Source: Spirosoma fluviale (GTDB taxonomy: Bacteria > Bacteroidota > Bacteroidia > Cytophagales > Spirosomataceae). From it: a stretch of 64,000 nucleotides of DNA. Positions 19,902 through 27,726 of the stretch are shown here, in pieces (position 1 is the first letter of the stretch; each line of letters opens with the position of its first letter). The stretch is from positions 186,001-250,000 of the forward strand of contig NZ_OCNH01000004.1 of NCBI RefSeq assembly GCF_900230225.1, read 5' to 3'. Both the position numbers and the translations under genes were made by a program. The notes beneath the pieces were generated by a model. That model was not told where the DNA came from. It saw nothing but the letters and a program-made list of their open reading frames with translations, and ran no database searches.

Positions 19902-21632
19902 TTACCGCGCCAACGTTAAAAAACGAACATATTCGCGCCCATCGCTCAGGCGAATTTGATAATAATACGTTCCGTCGGGCAGCTCATTTTTTGTAGCCGC
20001 TACACCAATACCCTGATTGGCCGTACCATCCCAGTCATTCTGATAGTTCGTATTCTGATAAACAAGATGCCCCCAGCGATTAAAAACCTCCAGTTGAATC
20101 GTTATTGACGCTGGCAATAGCGTAATGACGAAGCGATCATTGATTCCGTCACCGTTGGGTGAAAAACCTTCAGGAATGAATAAACTTCGCTCCTGTTCAG
20201 ACTCCAGCGAGTGGAGAGTAAACTGTGTCGGTTCTTTACCAGTCAGTGAGGTTGGTTCCTTTGACTTTTTAGTCAAGCCGATTAACTCAAGGGGAGGAGC
20301 CATGACCGTTTGCTGTACCGACGCTCCTCTACAGGGCCCATCACCATCGGGATCAGGGGCAGAAAGGGTAAACTGCGCCTTGCCACGCTGCAGGTCGGTT
20401 TCCGATAACAGGTAGCGAGCGATCAAACCGGTATTCGTAAATAACCCGCCCCCATCACTTTGCCAGTTAATCACCTGCGTTGAACCGCCGGGTAAGGCCG
20501 TCATCCGTACAACTCCTTTCGTCCAGTCGAGCGAATCGACCCGAAGGGCCAGTGTGGGCGGATTGCTCAAACAGGCCGGAATTGCATTGGGGCAATTACT
20601 TATGTTAACCGTTACGGCCACGGGAGTCGTGTAACAGCCATCGGCAGTACGACCAAAAATAAAATAGGTTCCGGAACCCACTGCCCCAGGAGATTGTACC
20701 GTCGGCGAGGTAAGCGCTGGTCCTGTTCGAAAGTGATACGATGTGTATTCGACTAACGTTGTTTCCGTCAGGGCCTTTGATAAATCAACTGTTTGAAACG
20801 GGCAGCCATTACTAAGACTGGTTTTCAATGTTAGTTGGGTACCCATTGTCCGTACCCGTATAGACACCGGCTCGGAACTATCACTCCGGCATGAACCCAG
20901 CTCACAAACCGCCCGGTAGCTGCCCGTTTGTTCGGGTGTGACCGTCCTGAGCGCTCCCTTTCCGCCGTCTGTCCAGCGAACAGTACCTACGCAGCCGGAT
21001 GCCGAGAGTTGAACGACCTGCCCCCTACATATCTCACGATTACTGGCCGAAAGCACGGGTACAGTGGGAGTAGCCACCTGTACGGAAACAGGCCGTGATG
21101 GGTTACTTAAGCAATTATTCTGCTCACAAGTTGCCTGAAAGGTGGCCGTTTCGACTAGCTTACCTATCCAGACAGGTCCGGTGGTCTGGTCGGCCCAGCG
21201 AACGGTACCCGCGCAATTAGTTGCTGTCAATGTTACTGACGAACCGGGGCAAACCACGTTAGCGGAGCTTGCTACAGGAGGTGCATCAGGGGTATTGACC
21301 GTAACCTTCCACACATCGGCGAAGCAACTGATGCAACCCGGCCTGGCTCGGCAAATAGCCGTATAGTTTGTTGTTTGTTGAGGCTTTACCTGAATGCTGA
21401 ATCCCGCTTCTCCATTCGACCACACAACGGTACCTGCACAGCCGGTAGCTGTTAGAATAACAGGCTCATTGCGACAGATAAACTTTGCCGAGCCCGTAAT
21501 TACGGGTGGTTCCGGATGTTGGCAGGTATCGGCTACCGGCTGCGAAATAGCCAGAACGTGATGTGTAACCAATAACAACGCTATCACCCATCTGAAGTAA
21601 CCGTTAAATTTATTTAGTACTTGTTTATTCAT
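19902..21632 (-). CDS. Ig-like repeat protein with gliding-motility-associated C-terminal (T9SS type B) domain
   Basis: Secreted cell-surface protein of 576 residues. After a signal peptide (about 1-32) come at least three repeats of 75-80 residues with pattern CPGxxVxLTAxxCxGTVxWxxG, each with paired cysteines, at about 45-260. They resemble Ig-like/SprB-type repeats. The C-terminus (about 490-576) has IPEGFSPNGDGINDRFVI, then LEVFNRWGHLVYQ, NDWDGTAN and LPDGTYYYQIRL. This is the classical gliding-motility-associated C-terminal domain that directs export by the type IX system and attachment to the surface. It is transcribed just upstream of the PorE-like gene, with an 80 bp gap. Its binding target is unknown. 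Confidence 0.88.
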   Translation of the reverse strand: MNKQVLNKFNGYFRWVIALLLVTHHVLAISQPVADTCQHPEPPVITGSAKFICRNEPVILTATGCAGTVVWSNGEAGFSIQVKPQQTTNYTAICRARPGCISCFADVWKVTVNTPDAPPVASSANVVCPGSSVTLTATNCAGTVRWADQTTGPVWIGKLVETATFQATCEQNNCLSNPSRPVSVQVATPTVPVLSASNREICRGQVVQLSASGCVGTVRWTDGGKGALRTVTPEQTGSYRAVCELGSCRSDSSEPVSIRVRTMGTQLTLKTSLSNGCPFQTVDLSKALTETTLVEYTSYHFRTGPALTSPTVQSPGAVGSGTYFIFGRTADGCYTTPVAVTVNISNCPNAIPACLSNPPTLALRVDSLDWTKGVVRMTALPGGSTQVINWQSDGGGLFTNTGLIARYLLSETDLQRGKAQFTLSAPDPDGDGPCRGASVQQTVMAPPLELIGLTKKSKEPTSLTGKEPTQFTLHSLESEQERSLFIPEGFSPNGDGINDRFVITLLPASITIQLEVFNRWGHLVYQNTNYQNDWDGTANQGIGVAATKNELPDGTYYYQIRLSDGREYVRFLTLAR

Positions 21633-21904
21633 CCGGCATATCGATTACGCCATATAAAGACGAATATCATGCCAACCTGCTTTTTACGTACCCAGCTTCG
21701 ACACAGGCTACTTTTTCGTATAATTTACTGACTTTGGCACACTATTTATCTGCTTAGTATCTCATCGACAAGGGGGCCGACAAAAACAGGGCAATTCATC
21801 ATAAACCATGCCAATAATTAACCTTTTTCTAGCCATCGACTGTTTTTCAACGGATCAAAAATGCGTTCCTGCCTGTGCTGACCTCTATCGATCAGGACCA
21901 TCAG

Positions 21905-23344
21905 TTACTTATCTTCTTCAACCCTGTTCATATTCGCATCGAGAGTATATAGTTGATTGATGCTTTCCGGCAGTTCGTTACGGTTATGTGTAACGAACAG
22001 GATCGTTTTATCGCTGAAATTGTCAATTAGCTGACGAGCCAGATCGACATGGCGGCTATCGATGGCCTGAAAAGGTTCATCGAGCAGCAGAACAGCCGGG
22101 TTTTTCAGGAAAGCCCTGATTAACAGCACAACCCGCTGCTCTCCCGCCGATAACGTACCAAACGAGCGATTATCGACACCAGGCATGCTAAAGTAGTCAA
22201 GCAAATTAGCCAGATCATTTTCTGTTTCGGGCGATACGCGGTTGGGTGGGGTCAGCGTATCCGTCAGGCCCGACAACGCTACCTGCCGAACCGTCAGATG
22301 CGGAGGAAAATAGAGATGCAGTTCCGGCGATACGAACCCGATCCGGCGTTTTACATCCCAGATGCTCTCACCCGATTTACCCCGCCTGTAGCCAAAAACG
22401 CTTACATAGTTTGAATACGCCTGTGGATGATCGCCGTACAGTAAGCTCAGTAAAACGCTTTTTCCCGCTCCGTTTGGGCCAAACAAGGCCCAGCGTTCAC
22501 CCGCCTTCACCACCCAATCGAGACGGTCCAGAATAACCGTATCGCCATAGCGAACAGATACCGCCTGTAAACGGAAGGCTTCTGAAAAATCCGTTGGCTG
22601 TGCTTTTGTTTGCAGTATAGGGGGAGCCGACATTACAGCTTTGGCGTACAGTTCTGGTTTATAGTCCTCTTTTGGCCCCGACCAGCTAAGCTTTCCTTTA
22701 TTCAGTACGGCCACATGGGTACTAAAAGCAGGCAGATCGGCGGAATCATTGACCAGCACAAGGGTTAATCCGTGATTGGCTAGCTCGCCCAGCCAGTTAG
22801 TCAGGTCTTTTCGAAAGGTACTATCCAGGCCAACGAAGGGATTATCCAGCAGCAAAACGGCCGGGTGTTTCAGCAGGGCTTTACCAATTCGGGCCTTGCG
22901 GGTCTGCCCATTGGATAGTTTGATAAACGAGCGATCGAGCAGCGGGGTAAGGCCGAGCCGATCAAGCAGCGCGCTGTTTTCCGGCGAGTCTGTCGCCTGT
23001 AAAAAATCACGCAGCGACGGAATAGCGGTATATCCGTCATCGGCCCTGTCGCTCATGGTGGCCTGGTACCGCTGCTGGTAAAAATAACTACTGTACGAAA
23101 AGCGGCTGGACTCCTCTTTGAAAGACACAAACTCGACGGGTACACGGCGTTCCAGACTACCCGGTGGCGCATGAAACTGGCCCGCCAATGCCTGCAGGAA
23201 TGTACTTTTGCCGCTACCCATTGGTCCGATGATGCTCCAGTATTCTCCCGGCTTGAGGTCGAAATTCAGATTATGGAGAATGAGCTGACCACCGCGCCGG
23301 ACGGTTAACTCAGTTACGGAAAGTAAGGAAGGCTGCTCAGACAT
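21905..23344 (-). CDS. Twin-ATPase ABC protein (ModF-like)
   Basis: Soluble protein with two ABC ATPase domains in tandem and no membrane part. Domain 1 (about residues 5-225) has Walker A GPMGSGKST, signature LSNGQTRKARIGKAL and Walker B VLLLDNPFVGLD. Domain 2 (about 250-478) has Walker A GPNGAGKSV, signature LSAGEQRVVLLIRAF and Walker B VLLLDEPFQAID. This layout matches ModF/PhrA-type proteins, which sit near molybdate transport in some bacteria, but no permease or binding protein is nearby here. The ATG at 23344 is chosen because the longer frame to 23383 runs through a perfect terminator-like hairpin. Its role remains open. Confidence 0.85.
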   Translation of the reverse strand: MSEQPSLLSVTELTVRRGGQLILHNLNFDLKPGEYWSIIGPMGSGKSTFLQALAGQFHAPPGSLERRVPVEFVSFKEESSRFSYSSYFYQQRYQATMSDRADDGYTAIPSLRDFLQATDSPENSALLDRLGLTPLLDRSFIKLSNGQTRKARIGKALLKHPAVLLLDNPFVGLDSTFRKDLTNWLGELANHGLTLVLVNDSADLPAFSTHVAVLNKGKLSWSGPKEDYKPELYAKAVMSAPPILQTKAQPTDFSEAFRLQAVSVRYGDTVILDRLDWVVKAGERWALFGPNGAGKSVLLSLLYGDHPQAYSNYVSVFGYRRGKSGESIWDVKRRIGFVSPELHLYFPPHLTVRQVALSGLTDTLTPPNRVSPETENDLANLLDYFSMPGVDNRSFGTLSAGEQRVVLLIRAFLKNPAVLLLDEPFQAIDSRHVDLARQLIDNFSDKTILFVTHNRNELPESINQLYTLDANMNRVEEDK

Positions 23345-23382
23345 AAAAAATGGGATCATACCTTTACAAAGGTATGATCCCA
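23345..23382 (-). terminator. Hairpin with U-run directly before the ABC protein start
   Basis: Stem tgggatcataccttt (23351-23365) and its exact complement (23368-23382) with a two-base centre. On the minus strand it is followed by six T (23350-23345), and the next base begins the ATG at 23344. It should terminate transcripts of the upstream Thr/Gly-repeat gene. Confidence 0.8.
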
Positions 23383-23406
23383 TCTACGTTTTAACCATCT
23401 ACACGC

Positions 23407-24021
23407 TTACTTTTCAGGGGGCGTCGTAGTTGTTGTTGGCGGGGTTGTAGGCGTCGTCGTAGTCGAGCTACCGCTACGTGTCCGGCGACTGCCATTACCC
23501 GTTGATCCGTTATTCATCCGGTCACTGGTGCCGGTCGATGAATTCGTGCCGGTTGTTGAACCCGAGTTCATTGTGCCCGTTCCCGTACCATATGTTCCTG
23601 TGGTACCTGTCGTTCCAGTCGTACCCGTTCCCATTGTTCCGGTACCGGTGGTGCCTGTGCCCGTCGTTCCTGTACCCGTTGGTGGTACGTTAGTTCCCGT
23701 ATTTACACCCGTTCCATTCGAATAAGTACCGGTCGATGTACCCTGATTCGAATTGGTTGGGGGTTGCGTCTGGTAAGTGCCCGAATTGGTACCTGTGTTG
23801 GTTCCGTTATTATATGTACCTGTTCCAGTCGTACCCGTTCCCATTGTTCCGGTACCGGTAGTGCCGGTGCCCATCGTTCCGGTTGTACCCGTGCCCGTTG
23901 TTCCGGTGCCCGTGGTTCCTGTAGTGCCCGTACCTGTCGAACCTGAGTTCGTTGTTTGTGCAGTTGCATTCAGGGCTAAGCCAGCTACCAGCATCCAACC
24001 CATTATCATTATTTTTTTCAT
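23407..24021 (-). CDS. Secreted Thr/Gly-repeat low-complexity protein
   Basis: About 204 residues. A clear signal peptide (MKKIMIMGWMLVAGLALNATAQ) is followed almost entirely by Thr-Gly repeats such as TGTGTTGTGTMG, with Asn/Ser-rich interruptions. A C-terminal basic segment (SRRTRSGSS) leads to a Thr/Pro tail. No cysteines or known domain are present. The repeats arise from near-identical DNA units (ggtaccggtgtacc-like), so length changes by slippage are likely. The complementary strand is also open and reads as Val-Pro repeats, but this is a by-product of the periodic DNA. The ATG at 24021 starts the signal peptide. Possible roles are an extracellular matrix or spacer protein; no function can be assigned. 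Confidence 0.7.
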   Translation of the reverse strand: MKKIMIMGWMLVAGLALNATAQTTNSGSTGTGTTGTTGTGTTGTGTTGTMGTGTTGTGTMGTGTTGTGTYNNGTNTGTNSGTYQTQPPTNSNQGTSTGTYSNGTGVNTGTNVPPTGTGTTGTGTTGTGTMGTGTTGTTGTTGTYGTGTGTMNSGSTTGTNSSTGTSDRMNNGSTGNGSRRTRSGSSTTTTPTTPPTTTTTPPEK

Positions 24022-24234
24022 CGCTGAGTTAAGTTTAAACAAGATCTAACTGTTTAATCTATAGCATAACTAGTCTAATGGAAAGAGTGTTTATATTTTC
24101 CTGTATTTTTTTTACCGGATTTTAATTTCTCATTCATTTTATGACCGGCAGGTTATTCAGAATTTAGCTAAACTCTGCATGACCTGCTGGTGCGTGAGCA
24201 GAGTCACCGTTAAGGAATGGCTCCCCCCTATATC

Positions 24235-24278
24235 AAAAAAAAGCGGGTAACCGCCCTTTAAGGCCAGTTAACCGCTTT
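24235..24278 (-). terminator. Terminator of the GMC dehydrogenase gene
   Basis: Inverted repeat aaagcgggtaac / gttaaccgcttt (one mismatch), about 15 base loop, followed on the minus strand by eight or more T, 19 bp after the stop. Confidence 0.8.
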
Positions 24279-24296
24279 TACTTTATTTACAATGAC

Positions 24297-26021
24297 TTAT
24301 AGCGTACCCTTTTTCATTTCCTTAACAGCGAAGTCGGCTGCGCGGGCCGTCAGTGCCATGTAAGTTAGCGATGGGTTTACGCACGATGCCGACGTCATAC
24401 AGGCGCCATCCGTATTGAACACGTTCTTAACGGCGTGCAATTGGTTATGTGCGTTCAGCACCGATGTTTTAGGGTCGCGACCCATGCGGGCCGTACCCAT
24501 TTCGTGAATACCGATACCGGGGTGTTTCGACTCGTCGTTATAAGGCGTTACGTTTTTCAGACCGGCGGCTTCGAGCATTTCGGCCGCATCGTTCATCATG
24601 TCGATACGCATTTTCTTTTCGTTCTCGCCATAAGCTGCGTCGAACACAATCAAGGGCAGACCCCACTTGTCTTTCTGATCGGGAGAGAGTGTCATCCGGT
24701 TGTTGGGGTTGGCAATCATCTCACCAAATCCGCCGAGGCTCATGGTCCAGGGGCCGGGGGTTGTCAGGCTTTCTTTGAAGTCGGCACCAAATCCATCCAC
24801 GCCATTACCCCGGTTCCAGCCACCACGACCAGCACCACCCTGATAGCCAAACCCGCGAACGTAATCGCGCTTGTCGCCACCCCAGTTCCGATAACGTGGC
24901 ACATAAACACCGTTAGCACGCCGACCGTAGTAATATTGATCTTCCATGCCGTCAAATGTTCCGGCAGCACCCACCGCCAGGTGGTGATCCATAATGTTGC
25001 GGCCAAGCTGATCGGATTCGTTGCCCATTCCGTTCGGGAAACGGTGCGACTTCGAGTTCATCAGAATAGACGTACTGGCAAACGCCGATGCGTTCAGGAA
25101 GATGACCCGGGCGTAATACTCCCGAACTTCTTTGGTATTCTGGTCGATTACCCGAACGCCGGTTGCTTTGCCTTTCTTCTCATCGTACAGTACTTCCGAT
25201 ACAATGGAATCGGGGCGCAGTGTTAGTTTGCCGGTTTTCATGGCCGCTGGCAGCGTGGCCGATTGCGTACTGAAATAAGCGCCGTATGGGCAGCCGCGCA
25301 TACACTGGTTCCGGAACTGGCAGGCTGCCCGTCCGAGGTCGTAATGCTGCTGTTTGGGAGCTGTCAGGTGAGCCGCGCGACCCATCGTAACCTTCCGGGC
25401 CGGGAATGCCTTTTCAATCCGTTTTTTTGCTTCCTTCTCCAGGCAGTTCATCTGCATAGGTGGCAGAAAGTTACCATCGGGCAGAACGTCAAGACCATCT
25501 TTATTCCCCGAGATACCTGCGAAGGTTTCTACGTATGTATACCAGGGTGCCACGTCTTCATACCGGATAGGCCAGTCGACACCGATGCCTTCCTTGGCAT
25601 TGGCCATGAAGTCTTCCTTGTTCCAGCGATAGCTCTGCCGCCCCCACATCAGCGACCGTCCGCCCACGTGATACCCGCGAATCCAGTCTACTTTACCATT
25701 CTCCTTCTCCAGATATGGGTTTTCCTTATCGTTCTCGAAGAAATGACGCCACTCTTCATTGGCCGTGTAGCCGGTACGCATGTTGGCCCAATACTCTTCT
25801 GCGGCCATGGTAGTGATGCGGCCCCGGTGCGGGAAATCCCATGGGTTGTTGGTAGCCGTTGGGTAGCCTTCGATGTGCTTCACATCGCGCCCACGCTCCA
25901 GCATCAACACTTTCAGTCCTTTTTGGGTAAGTTCCTTGGCGGCCCATCCACCCGAAATACCCGACCCAACGACAATAGCGTCGTAGGTCATATCTTTTTT
26001 TGCGTCTATATTAAGATTCAT
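24297..26021 (-). CDS. GMC-family FAD dehydrogenase, large subunit
   Basis: Glucose-methanol-choline family flavoprotein of 574 residues, of the gluconate/fructose/sorbitol dehydrogenase large-subunit type. The FAD-binding VVGSGISGGWAAKEL lies at residues 17-31. WGRQSYRW near 125, the cysteine-rich ACQFRNQCMRGCPYGA (about 228-243), and the C-terminal HEMGTARMG and NPSLTYMALTARAADF complete the family pattern. The Cys pattern resembles the iron-sulphur site proposed for such dehydrogenases. It has no signal peptide. The gene upstream encodes the small subunit with a twin-arginine signal, so export as a complex is likely. The substrate is probably a sugar or sugar acid; electron transfer to the quinone pool is inferred. 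No cytochrome subunit gene is next to it. Confidence 0.88.
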   Translation of the reverse strand: MNLNIDAKKDMTYDAIVVGSGISGGWAAKELTQKGLKVLMLERGRDVKHIEGYPTATNNPWDFPHRGRITTMAAEEYWANMRTGYTANEEWRHFFENDKENPYLEKENGKVDWIRGYHVGGRSLMWGRQSYRWNKEDFMANAKEGIGVDWPIRYEDVAPWYTYVETFAGISGNKDGLDVLPDGNFLPPMQMNCLEKEAKKRIEKAFPARKVTMGRAAHLTAPKQQHYDLGRAACQFRNQCMRGCPYGAYFSTQSATLPAAMKTGKLTLRPDSIVSEVLYDEKKGKATGVRVIDQNTKEVREYYARVIFLNASAFASTSILMNSKSHRFPNGMGNESDQLGRNIMDHHLAVGAAGTFDGMEDQYYYGRRANGVYVPRYRNWGGDKRDYVRGFGYQGGAGRGGWNRGNGVDGFGADFKESLTTPGPWTMSLGGFGEMIANPNNRMTLSPDQKDKWGLPLIVFDAAYGENEKKMRIDMMNDAAEMLEAAGLKNVTPYNDESKHPGIGIHEMGTARMGRDPKTSVLNAHNQLHAVKNVFNTDGACMTSASCVNPSLTYMALTARAADFAVKEMKKGTL

Positions 26022-26196
26022 GTGTTTTTTTAAGGAGTTAGTAGTGAGGAGCGAGGAGTTAGGAGGGCTGACGCGTCATAAAACTCGATCCTGCATACTG
26101 GTGTTTTTTTAAGGAGTTAGGAGCGAGGAGTTAGGAGGGCTGACCGCACCGGCACGTGTTACTTTCGCGTCAGCAACTCCTCACTCCTCGCTCCTA
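26021..26196. repeat. Purine-rich direct and inverted repeat cluster
   Basis: Two direct copies of a unit of about 45 bp lie at 26021-26074 and 26101-26144. Each is T-run, aaggagttag, then gagcgaggagttaggagggctgac. A partial inverted copy follows at 26170-26195 (aactcctcactcctcgctcct). The inverted copy can pair with either direct copy. It fills the gap between the two dehydrogenase subunit genes and may form alternative hairpins in the mRNA. Confidence 0.75.
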
Positions 26197-26212
26197 TCTA
26201 CTACATACTAAA

Positions 26213-26851
26213 TTAGATCGCCCACGCTTTCTGCCCGGGTTTGAGTGTAATGCAACCATCGTAACGACCGGGAACGGCCACGTATTCGAGCGCTTGGGTA
26301 GCCCCGATTTCCGATGTAAAGTAGCCGGTTAAGGTCAGGTCTTTTAGCATGGTGAAGAACGGTGTATACCGTTTCTTCGCATCCGGCATTTGCAGATCGG
26401 CCTGGGAGTTTTCGACTTTGGCAGTGGCCTTGCCCGAATTCATCTGCGCCAGTTGATCTTTAGCTTCCGTTTGTAGTTTTGTTACAATCGCGATTCGTTG
26501 GGTTGGGTCGAGCTGAGCAAACGCCTTACCATATGCATCCTGACTTAATTTGTTAGTCCGGGCCAGCCCTTCCAGGAAGCGCTGCTGATCGTCTGCCTTG
26601 TAGCAGTCTTTCAGGATAATATCGATTACTTCATTCACCTTGGCCGCTTTGGCACCCGGTGTTTTCGTCGTTGGAATTATAGTATCAGCGAGTTCAGCAA
26701 CGGTCGCATCCTGGTCGGCCGTAAAGAAAAGCGGTTTGCCTGTCAGGGCGCGTCGGGCAGCCGAAGCTTCGAGCGTATCGGCCATAGCGGGCAGCGACAT
26801 TGTTGCGCCAGCCAGCGCGGCCACCCGCATAAGGGCGTCTCTTCTGTTCAT
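26213..26851 (-). CDS. Gluconate 2-dehydrogenase subunit 3 family protein
   Basis: Small subunit (212 residues) partnering GMC-type membrane dehydrogenases. The N-terminus MNRRDALMRVAALAGATMSLPAMA is a Tat-type signal with the twin arginines at positions 3-4. FTADQDATVAELADTIIPTTKTPGAKAAKVNEVIDII (in two parts, about 42-80) is the family opening. FFTMLKDLTLTGYFTSEIGA near the end is another typical block. It precedes the GMC gene on the same strand with a 190 bp repeat-containing gap. The partner lacks a signal of its own, so this subunit probably carries it through the Tat system. Confidence 0.88.
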   Translation of the reverse strand: MNRRDALMRVAALAGATMSLPAMADTLEASAARRALTGKPLFFTADQDATVAELADTIIPTTKTPGAKAAKVNEVIDIILKDCYKADDQQRFLEGLARTNKLSQDAYGKAFAQLDPTQRIAIVTKLQTEAKDQLAQMNSGKATAKVENSQADLQMPDAKKRYTPFFTMLKDLTLTGYFTSEIGATQALEYVAVPGRYDGCITLKPGQKAWAI

Positions 26852-27080
26852 GTGCGTAGAGCGAATTAAACTTTCAAATAGAACGATATAAGGAAGTACA
26901 AATGTATAACAATCAAGGAATCGTTTGTGAAATTTGGGGACCCTCTTTTGCCGATCGCCGTAATTTAGAATGTTGCAATACAGCTCTGAACAATACGCGG
27001 CCTGAACCGTAGGGTACAGACCGCATGTCAGGATAAGTGCCTACCCTTTTCGATGTATTTTAGTTTTTCGACCAGTTAAC

Positions 27081-27677
27081 CTATTTCGGCTTGGGCACAT
27101 ACTGATTGGCCCGTTCGTTTCGCTCGGCCCGTGTTACAATTTCCCGAATACGTTTGGCACGCGTTGCAGCCGTTTTCGCATTGAGCAGCCACTCCAGAAT
27201 ACCCCGCTTCACGGATTTTGGAAACGCGTCGAAACACCCCTTCGCGGTTGGGTTTTTATCAAATTCTTCTGTCAAATCAGGCGGACAAATCAGGTTTTCG
27301 ACTTCATCCAACGCCGTCCAGGTACCGGTTTGTTTGGCCAGATTCACCATTGCCCTACCGGCTTCGGTCATTTTTCCGGCCTGTATCAATTTAGCGACTT
27401 TGGCTTTGTTAACTCCGCTCCAATTGCTCTTCGGATTTCGCCGGGCAAAAAACTGAAAGTAATGATCGGCATCTCCTTTTCGGGCTGAGCTGTCAATCCA
27501 GCCAAAGCACAAAGCTTCATCGACCGCTTCGTCGTAGGTGACGCTGGGCCTGCCACTCGCCTTTTTGTAGATGGCCAGCCAGACGCTCGTTTCGGTCGCG
27601 TAATTCTCCGCAAGCCACTGCCGCCAGGCCTCCGGACTTTCGGCGTAAACGGATGTAAGAAGTGATGGTGAAGCCAT
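27081..27677 (-). CDS. YdeI/OmpD-associated family protein
   Basis: Cytosolic protein of about 198 residues. I recognise YdeI-family features: SPEAWRQWLAENYATETSVWLAIYKK near the N-terminus, DEALCFGWIDS (about 60-70), FARRNPKSNWSGVNKAKVAKL, and a C-terminal half beginning FPKSVKRGILEWLLNAKTAATRAKRI that corresponds to the bacteriocin-protection (OmdA-type) domain. Relatives have been linked to stress and antimicrobial peptide resistance, but the biochemical role is unknown. I chose the ATG at 27677 because the family similarity begins there; the longer frame would overlap the divergent gene at 27727. The 49 bp between the divergent starts must hold both promoters. Confidence 0.82.
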   Translation of the reverse strand: MASPSLLTSVYAESPEAWRQWLAENYATETSVWLAIYKKASGRPSVTYDEAVDEALCFGWIDSSARKGDADHYFQFFARRNPKSNWSGVNKAKVAKLIQAGKMTEAGRAMVNLAKQTGTWTALDEVENLICPPDLTEEFDKNPTAKGCFDAFPKSVKRGILEWLLNAKTAATRAKRIREIVTRAERNERANQYVPKPK

Positions 27678-27726
27678 AGGTATAATTCCGTAACGGAATC
27701 TTTTTAGAGCGGGTAATTTACTAACT

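Noticed and set aside
23528-24049. Plus-strand Val-Pro repeat frames
   Set aside because: They mirror the periodic DNA of the Thr/Gly protein on the other strand, which has a signal peptide; the Val-Pro frames have none.
24435-26033. Two plus-strand frames of about 260 residues opposite the GMC gene
   Set aside because: Antisense shadows of a conserved flavoprotein with no independent motifs.
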